This document shows, one piece after another, positions 45,595 to 54,188 of a stretch of 64,000 nt of DNA (positions are counted from its first letter, which is position 1; each line of letters opens with the position of its first letter). The notes below the pieces were generated by a model. That model had not been told where the DNA came from and ran no database searches. It saw nothing but the letters and a program-made list of their open reading frames with translations. The position numbers were made by a program, and so were the translations under genes. Source of the stretch: Enterococcus sp. 9D6_DIV0238 (GTDB lineage: Bacteria > Bacillota > Bacilli > Lactobacillales > Enterococcaceae); contig NZ_CP147246.1 of the NCBI RefSeq assembly GCF_002174455.2, forward strand, positions 3,167,001 through 3,231,000. Direction: 5' to 3'.

Positions 45595-45846
45595 ATGATG
45601 ATCAATGAAGTAAACAGAAAAATCAACCAGTTAAATAAAAAAGTGGGAAGTCAGATTCGAGTCCCAAAATTGACTAAGCGAAGAATGAATCAGAGTGCCT
45701 TGACGAATTTGGTTGTTGGTGGATTCATAGCAAGTGCGGGTATCATTTTTGAAAGAAAAGAACTATTTTTTTTAGGAGGTCTAGGACTGGTAGGAAGTCT
45801 CGTAATGAGTATTGAAGCTAGTAATATTAAGAATGATGAAGAGTAA
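45595..45846 (+). CDS. Small membrane protein under TetR control
   Basis: An 83-aa protein that I do not recognise. A basic N-terminal half (about 1-36; RKINQLNKKVGSQIRVPKLTKRR) is followed by two short hydrophobic segments, LTNLVVGGFIASAGIIF and LFFLGGLGLVGSLVMSI, and an acidic tail. It looks like a two-span membrane protein with a positively charged cytoplasmic N-terminus. GAAGGAGG precedes tandem ATGs at 45595 and 45598. Since it has its own copy of the TetR operator, it is the apparent effector of that regulator. Closed by a strong terminator. Confidence 0.75.
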   Translation: MMINEVNRKINQLNKKVGSQIRVPKLTKRRMNQSALTNLVVGGFIASAGIIFERKELFFLGGLGLVGSLVMSIEASNIKNDEE

Positions 45847-45870
45847 AGGAGAAGAGCTTAAGACAAACAG

Positions 45871-45908
45871 AAAAAGCAGTTTATTTCTAAATAAACTGCT
45901 TTTTCCTC
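45871..45908. terminator. Bidirectional terminator, small membrane protein and cutC
   Basis: A perfect 16-nt arm (45871-45886, AAAAAGCAGTTTATTT) pairs with 45889-45904. The innermost pairs must open to make a loop. A/T tails on both sides. Confidence 0.8.
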
Positions 45909-45920
45909 ATTTTCTTTGGG

Positions 45921-46553
45921 TTATCCTACAATTTTTGTTCCATGAACTTCGGTTACCTGCAGCGCATTGACAACAGTGTCTAAATTTTTATCTGAAATAC
46001 CTCCGCCAGGGAGAATAAGGATTCGATCATTTGCATAGGCGATCAATTCTTTTAAATGATCAAAATTATCTTCGATTGGTGTTCCGCTAGGACCGCCATG
46101 CGTCAAGATTCGATGAACCTCATGATCTGCTAGCCAATCGATGGCTTTGAATTGTTTTTCTTTCGGTAAGGCATCGAAAGCCATATGGAAGGTGATTTGT
46201 AAGCCTTCTGCAGTTTCGATCAACAGCTCCAACGCATCCTCATCAAGCCATCCATCCTCTGTTAAGCAGCCTAAAACGACACCGTCAGTGCCTATTTTTT
46301 TTGCTTCGATCAAGTCTGTATGCATGATCTTTAATTCGATATCATTATAGACAAAATCACCTCCGCGCGGTCTGATGATTGTCATCACAGGAACAGAATG
46401 CTCACCAGCATAAGCAATTACTTCTTCAATAACGCCTGTACTTGGTGTTGTTCCGCCAACAGCAAGATTGTCGCATAGCTCGATGCGGTTAGCCCCATTT
46501 CGGATAGCTGTTGGGATATTTGTAAAATTCTCAGCACAAAATTCTTTGATCAT
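45921..46553 (-). CDS. cutC: CutC family protein
   Basis: A TIM-barrel protein of 210 aa from ATG 46553. Signatures: EFCAENFTNIPTAIRNGANR, RIELCDNLAVGGTTPS, IRPRGGDFVYND and ILTHGGPSG. The family was named for copper tolerance, and E. faecalis CutC has been shown to bind copper and respond to it; a metabolic role is also possible. The longer frame from GTG 46562 begins in the GAGGAG ribosome binding site, so 46553 is preferred. Single gene. Confidence 0.92.
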   Translation of the reverse strand: MIKEFCAENFTNIPTAIRNGANRIELCDNLAVGGTTPSTGVIEEVIAYAGEHSVPVMTIIRPRGGDFVYNDIELKIMHTDLIEAKKIGTDGVVLGCLTEDGWLDEDALELLIETAEGLQITFHMAFDALPKEKQFKAIDWLADHEVHRILTHGGPSGTPIEDNFDHLKELIAYANDRILILPGGGISDKNLDTVVNALQVTEVHGTKIVG

Positions 46554-46692
46554 TGGTTCCACTCCTCATTTTTGCTTCACAGGCATTGTACCATAGTTCA
46601 GCTAGTTGCCAAAGCGTTGTTCTCGTTGTAAGATAAATAACGATAGTTTAAGAAAGTGTAATAGAACTTTTTAATAGAATAGGAAGAAGTCT

Positions 46693-47538
46693 ATGTTAAA
46701 AAAAATTGAGGCAGCACGTAACTTTTTAGAAGAACATCAACAACAATTTCTATGTCCAGTTTGCCATGAACAAGTTCAGTTAAACGAATACAGCTTAACC
46801 TGTAAATTAGGACATCGGTTTGATCTTTCAAAAAAAGGGACGCTTTATTTTCTTTCACATAGTATTCAAACAGAATACCGTAAAGAAATGTTAGAGCCTC
46901 GTGGACGTATGATCAAAAGCGGGATGTATCACCCGTTATTAGAAAAAATCAGTGAGCATATCGAACCGACTGCCAGTGTGTTGGATGTAGGATGTGGTGA
47001 GGGTAGCTTCTTATCTGAACTTAGCAAACTGGGGTTACGTGGGTCAAAAGTTGGCTTTGATATTTCTAAAGAGGGAATTTATTTAGCTAGTAACCAAGCA
47101 GTCGATGCTTTTTGGTGCGTCGCTGATTTAACCAACTTGCCATTTGCAGATCACTCAATGAATACGATCTTGAATATTTTTTCACCATCACACTATCAAG
47201 AATTTCGTCGTGTTTTGACAAAAGATGGAGCATTGGTCAAGGTCATACCAGAAGCGGATTATCTGAAAGAACTGAGGGCAGCATTTTATCCGGACGACGA
47301 ACGGAAGCAATCTTATTCAAACGAAAAAGTCTTTGCGAAATTTTCTGAAGAGATGGATATTTTAGTGGATGAAAGAATCCGTTATACCTTTCATATTCCG
47401 GAAGAAAATCGTTTGGATTTATTAGAAATGTCACCCTTGGAGTGGGGCGCTACAGAACAAGTGAAAGAAACATTGAAAAAGGACCCGTTGAAAGAAATTA
47501 CAATTGACGTCCGAATGTTAAAAGGAAAGGTGGGATAA
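46693..47538 (+). CDS. 23S rRNA (guanine-N1)-methyltransferase, RlmA type
   Basis: A 281-aa enzyme with an N-terminal zinc site (Cys21, Cys24, Cys37, His41 in CPVC...CKLGH) and a SAM-binding Rossmann domain (VLDVGCGEGSFLSEL, about 96-110). This pairing defines RlmA-type methyltransferases, which modify G745 (Gram-negative) or G748 (Gram-positive) in helix 35 of 23S rRNA. The RlmA(II) type is expected in Gram-positives and affects macrolide/tylosin response. The ribosome binding site GGAAGAAG precedes the ATG. Confidence 0.88.
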   Translation: MLKKIEAARNFLEEHQQQFLCPVCHEQVQLNEYSLTCKLGHRFDLSKKGTLYFLSHSIQTEYRKEMLEPRGRMIKSGMYHPLLEKISEHIEPTASVLDVGCGEGSFLSELSKLGLRGSKVGFDISKEGIYLASNQAVDAFWCVADLTNLPFADHSMNTILNIFSPSHYQEFRRVLTKDGALVKVIPEADYLKELRAAFYPDDERKQSYSNEKVFAKFSEEMDILVDERIRYTFHIPEENRLDLLEMSPLEWGATEQVKETLKKDPLKEITIDVRMLKGKVG

Positions 47539-47569
47539 CGCTTACATTTAGTTAATTTACGAAAAGGTA

Positions 47570-47598
47570 TTGCAAAGCTCCAATATTGGTGTTATATT
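47570..47598 (+). promoter_or_regulatory. Promoter of the structured RNA before trmL
   Basis: TTGCAA (47570-47575), a 17-bp spacer and TATATT (47593-47598), with TG at 47590-47591 giving an extended -10. Confidence 0.65.
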
Positions 47599-47604
47599 AC
47601 ATAC

Positions 47605-47718
47605 AAGTTGTTTTTTCATTGGTTTTTATCAGGTTCCTGTTCTGATAAAAGTTAGTGAGAAGAGCTTCACTAACGTAACGACTCGCAGTGATTGACACCG
47701 AGGCGGTACGTTTTTTTT
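47605..47718 (+). ncRNA. Structured RNA with terminator upstream of trmL
   Basis: About 114 nt from the predicted start. Hairpin A: TTTTATCAG (47624-47632) with CTGATAAAA (47642-47650). Hairpin B: GTTAGTGA (47651-47658) with TCACTAAC (47667-47674). Hairpin C: AACGTA (47672-47677) with TACGTT (47707-47712), inside it CTCG/CGAG and GTG/CAC, then eight T (47711-47718). B and C share the bases AAC (47672-47674), so they may compete. It could be a stand-alone small RNA or a terminator-type leader of trmL, which starts 60 bases on. It matches no riboswitch class that I recognise. Confidence 0.6.
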
Positions 47719-47778
47719 ATGTTGATAATGAATAAAAAAGTGAGAATTATGTCATTCAATTGAAAGGAAATTGTAATC

Positions 47779-48285
47779 ATGACCAACCATATTGTCTTAT
47801 TTGAACCACAGATCCCGGCAAATACAGGGAATATTGCTCGCACATGTGCAGCAACGAATTCTCCTCTACATCTCATTGAGCCGTTAGGTTTCTCTACAGA
47901 TGACAAACACCTGAAACGTGCAGGATTGGATTATTGGAATGATGTGAATATTACGTATCATAAAGATCTGGAGGCGTTTATAAATCATTTAGGTGAACAT
48001 TCACTACATCTGATCACCAAATTTGCGAATCAAACATATAGCGAAGTAGATTATGCAGATGAAAAAGATCATTATTTTATGTTTGGGAAAGAAACCACAG
48101 GATTGCCGGAAGAATTTATGCGGGAGAATACAGAAAAATGTTTACGTATCCCGATGAATGATGAGCATGTCCGTTCATTAAACTTGTCGAATACGGTGGC
48201 TTTGGTCGTTTATGAAGCATTGCGGCAGCAAAACTTCCCTCAGTTGGAATTACAGCATCACTACGAGAATGATAAAATAGATTAA
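47779..48285 (+). CDS. trmL: tRNA (cytidine/uridine-34 2'-O)-methyltransferase
   Basis: SPOUT-fold methyltransferase of 168 aa that 2'-O-methylates the wobble base of tRNA(Leu) species. Motifs: [36 protein letters not shown], the [13 protein letters not shown] loop and [22 protein letters not shown] with the knot. Also named CspR in Gram-positives. GAAAGGAAA precedes the ATG. It may be governed by the structured RNA immediately upstream. Confidence 0.94.
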   Translation: MTNHIVLFEPQIPANTGNIARTCAATNSPLHLIEPLGFSTDDKHLKRAGLDYWNDVNITYHKDLEAFINHLGEHSLHLITKFANQTYSEVDYADEKDHYFMFGKETTGLPEEFMRENTEKCLRIPMNDEHVRSLNLSNTVALVVYEALRQQNFPQLELQHHYENDKID

Positions 48286-48371
48286 CTTAAAAAGAGCTTG
48301 AGAACAAGGGCGATTAGGTTCGATCAAGCATCGAAGAATCTGATTTTTCACCGTTAGCTATAAAGTTTTAG

Positions 48372-48417
48372 AGTGCGAAACAAAACTGTTTTTTAGTTTT
48401 GTTTCGCACTTTTTTTG
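48372..48417. terminator. Bidirectional terminator (GAAACAAAAC family)
   Basis: AGTGCGAAACAAAACT (48372-48387) pairs perfectly with 48395-48410, then T7. Between convergent trmL and VOC genes. Confidence 0.85.
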
Positions 48418-48420
48418 TGA

Positions 48421-48801
48421 TTATTCATGAAGCTCTAACGGCAAGCCATCAGGATCAAAGAGAAAAGTCATTTTTTCTCCAGTAAAAGTGTCCGTTCGAA
48501 TGGGCTCACAATCGATATCTTTACTTTTCAAATCGGCGATAACTTCTTCAATATTTGTCACTTTAAACGCTAGGTGTCTTAATCCTAGTGCTTCTGGGTA
48601 AGAGGGACGTTTTGGATAATCAGAGGAAATGAATAATTCTAGTTCGTAAACACCTAGTTTTAAATCAAGTTTGATATCGTTTTTATCTTCTCTATGATTT
48701 TCACGAATGATCTGAAAACCAAGTTTGTCTACATAGAATTCGATCGTCTGCTCATAATTTGAACAGTTGATCGCAATATGATGAATGGTTGTTAAAAACA
48801 A
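48421..48801 (-). CDS. VOC family protein (glyoxalase-like, YaeR type)
   Basis: A 126-aa vicinal-oxygen-chelate protein made of two beta-alpha-beta-beta-beta units. Likely metal ligands are His8 (IHHIAINC), His in LRHLAFKV (about 75) and the Glu in LPLELHE at the C-terminus. FYVDKLGF and DPDGLPLELHE are typical of the GloA/YaeR group. The substrate is unknown. Start is TTG at 48801, with GAAGGAGG seven bases upstream. Confidence 0.85.
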   Translation of the reverse strand: MFLTTIHHIAINCSNYEQTIEFYVDKLGFQIIRENHREDKNDIKLDLKLGVYELELFISSDYPKRPSYPEALGLRHLAFKVTNIEEVIADLKSKDIDCEPIRTDTFTGEKMTFLFDPDGLPLELHE

Positions 48802-48953
48802 GGGAATGCCTCCTTCAAGTTGGTTGATCGTGCGTCTCCTATTATACGCTATTTTTCTAGAGAAAACCTTAGAGGTGAATGGAATTTTTATAATGAAAAT
48901 GATACACTAGTTAAGATAATCAATATTATAGGATCAAGGGAGCAGTCAAAAGA

Positions 48954-49580
48954 ATGAAATTGTACTTTACTCGGCATGGTAAAACAGAATGGAATCAGGA
49001 ATTACGTTTTCAAGGCATGACAGGTGATTCGCCATTATTGCCAACGAGTTATGAAGAAATAAAATTACTAGGGCAGCAAATCAAGGATGTGCCGTTTGAA
49101 AAAATTTTTTCCAGCACCTCCTTACGTGCGAGAAAAACAGCTGAAGGAATTCAAGAAGTACTAGCATCTCCGGTTGAGATCGTCTATACTGATGAGCTGA
49201 AAGAACTGGGGTTAGGTCAACTTGAAGGTCAGCTAATCAACGAAATGCGAAAAACTTACTCAGAACAGATGGATCATATGCGTTATCAATTAGACAAATA
49301 CGATCCGAGTGTTTTTCAAGGAGAACCGATCGAGCAAGCAATCTCAAGAATTTCATCTGTTGTTGAAAAAGCAGTTGATACGGGTGTAGGTCCCTATTTA
49401 TTCGTAGGGCACGGAGCATCATTGACTGCGGCGATCCAATCTCTAGCAGGCAAAGATTTAGCCGACTTGCGTAGTATGGGTGGGCTAAAAAATAATAGCT
49501 TATCGATTTTAGAAACAACTGGTTCTGATGATCAAAGCTACCATTTAAAATTATGGAATGATGATTCCTTTTTACAATAA
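48954..49580 (+). CDS. Histidine phosphatase family protein
   Basis: A 208-aa phosphoglycerate-mutase-like phosphatase. The catalytic RHGKTEWN holds His8, FSSTSLRARKTAEGIQ holds the binding arginines, and the second His is in LFVGHGASLTAAI (about 149-161). Probably a small-molecule phosphatase and not a glycolytic mutase, given its length and the lack of insertions. GGGAGCAG precedes the ATG. It lies 33 bases before recD2 and may share its transcript. Confidence 0.87.
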   Translation: MKLYFTRHGKTEWNQELRFQGMTGDSPLLPTSYEEIKLLGQQIKDVPFEKIFSSTSLRARKTAEGIQEVLASPVEIVYTDELKELGLGQLEGQLINEMRKTYSEQMDHMRYQLDKYDPSVFQGEPIEQAISRISSVVEKAVDTGVGPYLFVGHGASLTAAIQSLAGKDLADLRSMGGLKNNSLSILETTGSDDQSYHLKLWNDDSFLQ

Positions 49581-49613
49581 CAATATTTTTGGAAAGAAGG
49601 CGGGGGCAAAACG

Positions 49614-52196
49614 ATGGAAACACTATTTGGAGATGAGGAAAAAGAATATGTCGTAGGCCATGTTCAGGCTATTTTTTTCCAAAACCCCAGCAACTTTTAC
49701 AAAGTATTATTAGTGAAAATCACAGACACAAATACCGATTATTTAGAAAAAGAAATTGTGACCACTGGTAGTTTTGGCCAGATCCAGGAAGAAGAAATCT
49801 ATCGCTTTTTTGGTCACTTTGTCGATCATCCTAGATATGGGCGTCAATTTCAAGTAGATAACTATCAGCAGGAACGGCCAACTTCAGCAAATGGAGTCGT
49901 CAATTATTTATCCAGTGAAAAATTTCCGGGAATCGGTAAGCGAACCGCTGAAAAAATTGTCGAAATACTAGGTGAAGATGCCATTGATCGAATCATTGCA
50001 ACACCGGATGTACTAGAGGAAGTTCCACAGTTGAACGAAAAAAAACGGCAGACGATCATTGAAACGATTCGGTTGAATCATGGGATGGAGCAAGTGATCG
50101 TTGGTTTGAATCGCTATGGCTTCGGGAGTCAGTTGTCATTTTCGATTTATCAAACCTATAAAGAAGAAACGCTGGATATCATTCATGAAAATCCCTATCA
50201 ATTAGTTGAAGACATTGAAGGAATTGGGTTTAAGCGTGCAGATACGATCGCAGAACAACTGGGGATCGAAGCTGATTCTGAAAAACGTATTCGAGCAGCG
50301 ATCACTCATGAGATCTTTCAACATTCAGTACGTTCTGGAAATACATATGTTGAAGCTGAAACGTTGTTGCAAGAAACGATCAATACGCTTGAATCCAGCC
50401 GTCCATTCGAGATTTCAATGGACTTAGTTGCAGAACAAATCATTCATTTAGTTGAGGAAAGTAAAATCCAGCAAGAAGGGACAAAACTATTTGAAAATAG
50501 TCTTTACTTTTCAGAATGGGGCATTGGGACATCTGTGCAACGATTGCTTTCACGCAAAAAAACGATCAAGTATGACAAGAAAGATGTCGAAAAAAATATT
50601 CGGATGATCGAAAAACGTTTGGGGATCTTATATGGAGAGTCTCAGCAGGCGGCTATCGAAGAAGCGATCAAATCTCCTTTATTTATTTTAACTGGGGGAC
50701 CTGGAACGGGGAAAACAACTGTTATCAATGGGATCGTTTCGTTGTTTGCGGAGTTGAATGGGTTGTCTTTAGATATCAAAGACTACACGCAGGATATGTT
50801 CCCAATTTTACTGGCAGCACCTACCGGCAGAGCTGCAAAACGGATGAATGAGACGACAGGCTTACCGGCTAGCACGATCCATCGCTTACTCGGCTTGACA
50901 GGACGGGAAAAAAATCCCAGCATGTCTGCCAAGGAACTGGAAGGTGGGCTTTTGATCGTTGATGAAATGTCAATGGTCGATACTTGGTTAGCCAATACGT
51001 TGTTTAAAGCGATCCCAACAAATATGCAAGTGATCTTTGTCGGTGATAAAGATCAGCTTCCTTCTGTTGGACCGGGCCAAGTCTTGCATGACTTATTACA
51101 GATCAATGAAATTCCTAAGACGGAGCTGACAGAAATTTATCGTCAGGGAGACGGCTCAAGTATCATTCCTTTAGCTCATGAAATCAAACAAGGGAAATTA
51201 CCGCAGGATTTCACTGTGAATCAGAAGGATCGTTCCTTTTTCCCAAGTGATGTGTATCATATTGAAAATTATGTTCGGCAAATCGTGACTAAAGCAAAAG
51301 CTAAAGGTTTTTCGCCGCAGGATATTCAATTGTTAGCTCCGATGTATCGTGGAGCTGCAGGAATTGATGCATTGAACAAAATGATGCAGGAGATATTCAA
51401 TCCGAATGATGGTTCAAAAAAAGAAGTGAAATGGAATGAATCGGTGTACCGAATTGGCGATAAAGTGCTGCATTTAGTCAATACTCCTGAACTGAATGTG
51501 TTTAATGGCGATATGGGTGAGATCGTCGGGATCATTCTGGCGAAAGATTCCGAAGATAAAGTAGATGAATTAGTGATACAGTTTGATAATAATGAAGTGA
51601 GCTACAAACGAAATGAGTGGAATAAGATTACGCTGTCGTATTGTTGTTCGATCCATAAGGCGCAGGGCAGTGAATTTAAAATGGTTATTTTGCCAATGGT
51701 ACATCAATATCATCGAATGCTCCAACGAAATCTGCTATATACTGCTGTCACTCGGAGTAAGGAAATTTTGATTTTGCTGGGTGAAGTTCAAGCTTTTTCG
51801 ACCTGTGTCACACATGAATCAGCGAGTCGTTTGACAATGTTGAAAGAACGGATCACGAGTGCTGACGATATGACATTGACTGTCAGAATGCAGCTGGAAG
51901 CTTATGAAGAAGGACTGAGCGAGGAATCACCATTTTCAGACACTTATGAAAATAAATCAGTTGCCTACGAAGAAGTCAAAGAGAAGAAAGCCTCTGTTGT
52001 AGAAGAGAAAATAGAACCGATCACCACGAAACCAAAAGTAGAAGAATTGTCTCTGTTTACCCAACCAGAAGAAGAAATAGAGGAACAGGTAGCTTTAGAA
52101 ATCGAACGTCTGTTAACGCCAGCATTAGTTCAAGAGCAATCGATTGATCCAATGATCGGTATGAAAAATATAACGCCGTATGATTTTATGAAGTAG
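49614..52196 (+). CDS. recD2: ATP-dependent DNA helicase RecD2
   Basis: Helicase of superfamily 1B found without RecBC. The 860-aa protein has the RecD2 N-terminal extension with helix-hairpin-helix repeats (SSEKFPGIGKRTAEKIVEIL near 100; DIEGIGFKRADTIAEQLG near 205), Walker A GGPGTGKTT at about 361-369, DEMSM (motif II), VGDKDQLPSVGPGQ (motif III) and the C-terminal HKAQGSEF and YTAVTRSK. A Glu-rich tail of about 90 residues follows. Roles in mismatch repair and fork protection are known for B. subtilis RecD2. GGAAAGAAGGCGG precedes the ATG. Confidence 0.95.
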   Translation: METLFGDEEKEYVVGHVQAIFFQNPSNFYKVLLVKITDTNTDYLEKEIVTTGSFGQIQEEEIYRFFGHFVDHPRYGRQFQVDNYQQERPTSANGVVNYLSSEKFPGIGKRTAEKIVEILGEDAIDRIIATPDVLEEVPQLNEKKRQTIIETIRLNHGMEQVIVGLNRYGFGSQLSFSIYQTYKEETLDIIHENPYQLVEDIEGIGFKRADTIAEQLGIEADSEKRIRAAITHEIFQHSVRSGNTYVEAETLLQETINTLESSRPFEISMDLVAEQIIHLVEESKIQQEGTKLFENSLYFSEWGIGTSVQRLLSRKKTIKYDKKDVEKNIRMIEKRLGILYGESQQAAIEEAIKSPLFILTGGPGTGKTTVINGIVSLFAELNGLSLDIKDYTQDMFPILLAAPTGRAAKRMNETTGLPASTIHRLLGLTGREKNPSMSAKELEGGLLIVDEMSMVDTWLANTLFKAIPTNMQVIFVGDKDQLPSVGPGQVLHDLLQINEIPKTELTEIYRQGDGSSIIPLAHEIKQGKLPQDFTVNQKDRSFFPSDVYHIENYVRQIVTKAKAKGFSPQDIQLLAPMYRGAAGIDALNKMMQEIFNPNDGSKKEVKWNESVYRIGDKVLHLVNTPELNVFNGDMGEIVGIILAKDSEDKVDELVIQFDNNEVSYKRNEWNKITLSYCCSIHKAQGSEFKMVILPMVHQYHRMLQRNLLYTAVTRSKEILILLGEVQAFSTCVTHESASRLTMLKERITSADDMTLTVRMQLEAYEEGLSEESPFSDTYENKSVAYEEVKEKKASVVEEKIEPITTKPKVEELSLFTQPEEEIEEQVALEIERLLTPALVQEQSIDPMIGMKNITPYDFMK

Positions 52197-52206
52197 TAAA
52201 AAAATA

Positions 52207-52247
52207 AAGTGCCCCTCAAAAATTTAACTTTTGAGGGGCATTTCATT
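52207..52247 (+). terminator. Terminator after recD2
   Basis: AAGTGCCCCTCAAA (52207-52220) with TTTGAGGGGCATTT (52230-52243). Confidence 0.85.
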
Positions 52248-52362
52248 TAAAAAACTTATAATGAAACAAAGGGAATATGTTTTGTTAGTTGAACTAAATC
52301 ATCCTAACCACAAATTTTCTAGTATTACATGCTTTAAATATTTTAGATAGGATAGACCTATT

Positions 52363-52818
52363 TTAGAGCAATGAACAATACTTCTTATAAGGAATGATCT
52401 CTCCATATTTTTCTTCATCTATTTTTTTGTCCAACATTGCGAGATATTCAATCGAATGGCCATTAGGGTCTGTCACATAAAATGAGACAGCAGGCATAAA
52501 AGTAAAGACATATAGATCACCTGAGTCGTCGCCGTAAAAGTTCTCTGTCTGGATCCCCTTAGTTTCTAATTCCTCTCTGATAGAGAAAAGTTGATTTTCT
52601 TCTACTTCAAAGGCAAAATGCTGTCTTTGAATTTGACTAGAAGGATAGTTTTCTCTGATCCCTAACATTCCTTTGCCTTTTCCACCAACCCAAAAAAAGC
52701 TCGATTTCCTTTTATGATCGATATGTAATGATTCCAACCCTGGTAGCTGTTCATAGAATTTAGCACTCTCCAGATAATTTGCCACATTCAAATGTGTTTC
52801 AAAAATTCCTTTTACCAT
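52363..52818 (-). CDS. VOC family protein
   Basis: A 151-aa glyoxalase/dioxygenase-fold protein. Likely metal ligands are His9 in FETHLNV, His in QRQHFAFEVEE (about 67) and the Glu in GHSIEYLAML (about 126). FYEQLPGLESL and FYVTDPNGHSIEY are typical VOC tracts. Substrate unknown; it is not close in sequence to the VOC protein at 48421. The gap downstream (52248-52362) shows no feature. ATG start with GGGGGATATC upstream. Confidence 0.82.
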   Translation of the reverse strand: MVKGIFETHLNVANYLESAKFYEQLPGLESLHIDHKRKSSFFWVGGKGKGMLGIRENYPSSQIQRQHFAFEVEENQLFSIREELETKGIQTENFYGDDSGDLYVFTFMPAVSFYVTDPNGHSIEYLAMLDKKIDEEKYGEIIPYKKYCSLL

Positions 52819-53019
52819 AATTGATATCCCCCATTTTTTATTCTAATTTTTCAAGGTATTTCTATAGTAAATCAAAAAAGATAGATAGTGTAGTTATTGG
52901 TTTCTTGATCAAATATAGCCAAAAAATAAATGATACAAACATGCTTGTAATAATTATTGGACATCGCCATAAAAGAATGATAAACTTAACTTTATTTTTG
53001 GTAGAAATGAGGGAATCAA

Positions 53020-54135
53020 ATGGGATATGAAGGGCAAAGAGACAACGTTCAAACAGACACCTTTTTAGCACAAATCGGAAATCATCAAAATCCAATGACA
53101 GGATCGATCAATACGCCGATTTATTTTTCAACGACGTATGAGCATCCAACTTTGGGAGAGTCGACGGGCTATGATTATACGAGAACGAAAAATCCAACAA
53201 GAGAAGTTGTAGAAAATGCTTTAGCTGTGCTAGAAAATGGTTCTGTAGGTTTGGCAACGAGTTCAGGTATGAGTGCAGTTCAATTAGTTTTTAGTCAATT
53301 TCCTGTAGGCAGTCAAATCGTTGCTTCAAGAGATTTATATGGTGGCAGCTATCGTTATTTTAAAGAATTAGAAAAGCTGGGAATGTATCAGTTTGTTTAT
53401 GTGGAAGATGAAGCTGGGTTTGAAAAAGCAATTTCGGATCAAACAGCAGCAGTCTTTATTGAAACACCGACTAATCCATTGATGGGGGAAGTGTCCATTG
53501 AAAAAATAGCTGCTATTGCTAAGCGTTATAAAGTACAAGTGATCGTGGATAATACATTTTATACACCATTGATTCAAAAGCCGCTGGATTTAGGAGCAGA
53601 TATTGTTGTCCATAGTGCAACAAAATATCTTGGAGGTCATAACGATCTCTTGGCAGGTGCAGTGATCGCTCGTTCGAAGGAAATAGGTGATCTATTAGCG
53701 TATCAGCTGAATACAACAGGGGCAGTCCTTTCTCCTTTTGACAGTTGGCTATTGATTCGAGGGTTGAAGACATTGTCCTTACGGATGGAAAGGCATGAAA
53801 AAAACGCACAGGCAGTTGCAGATTACTTGAGTCAGCAGCCTCTTGTAAAGGAAGTCATGTATCCAGGACGTGGCGGTATGTTGAGTTTTAAATTAAAAGA
53901 CCAACAGGCGATCAAGGACTTTTTAAAGCAATTATCGATTTTTACTTTTGCAGAGAGTTTGGGTGGTGTTGAGAGCTTAATCACGTATCCCACAACACAA
54001 ACTCATGCAGATATTCCACAAAGCTTGAGAGAATCTTATGGTTTGACTCCAGATTTACTGAGGGTTTCAACAGGTATTGAAGCAAGTGAGGATTTGATCA
54101 ACGATTTAAGACAGGCTTTTGAAGCAATAAAATAA
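53020..54135 (+). CDS. metI: Cystathionine gamma-synthase / O-acetylhomoserine thiolyase
   Basis: PLP enzyme of the Cys/Met metabolism family, 371 aa. By recall it closely follows B. subtilis MetI: LAQIGN, GESTGYDYTRTKNPTR, DLYGGSYR, VFIETPTNPLM, DNTFYTP, then HSATKYLGGHND with the PLP lysine (Lys202), FDSWLLIRGLKTLSLRM and AESLGGVESLITYP near the end. It likely makes cystathionine or homocysteine from O-acylhomoserine. No S-box, T-box or obvious MetR/CmbR site was found in the 200-bp upstream gap. No metC neighbour. ATG follows GAGGGAATC. Confidence 0.88.
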   Translation: MGYEGQRDNVQTDTFLAQIGNHQNPMTGSINTPIYFSTTYEHPTLGESTGYDYTRTKNPTREVVENALAVLENGSVGLATSSGMSAVQLVFSQFPVGSQIVASRDLYGGSYRYFKELEKLGMYQFVYVEDEAGFEKAISDQTAAVFIETPTNPLMGEVSIEKIAAIAKRYKVQVIVDNTFYTPLIQKPLDLGADIVVHSATKYLGGHNDLLAGAVIARSKEIGDLLAYQLNTTGAVLSPFDSWLLIRGLKTLSLRMERHEKNAQAVADYLSQQPLVKEVMYPGRGGMLSFKLKDQQAIKDFLKQLSIFTFAESLGGVESLITYPTTQTHADIPQSLRESYGLTPDLLRVSTGIEASEDLINDLRQAFEAIK

Positions 54136-54141
54136 AAAAAG

Positions 54142-54188
54142 AACATTAGACGAAAGTATATACACACTTTTGTCTAATGTTTTTTTTG
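54142..54188. terminator. Bidirectional terminator, metI and lipid kinase
   Basis: AACATTAGACGAAAGT (54142-54157) pairs with 54166-54181 with one T-G pair (54151/54172), followed by T8 on the plus strand. Confidence 0.85.
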
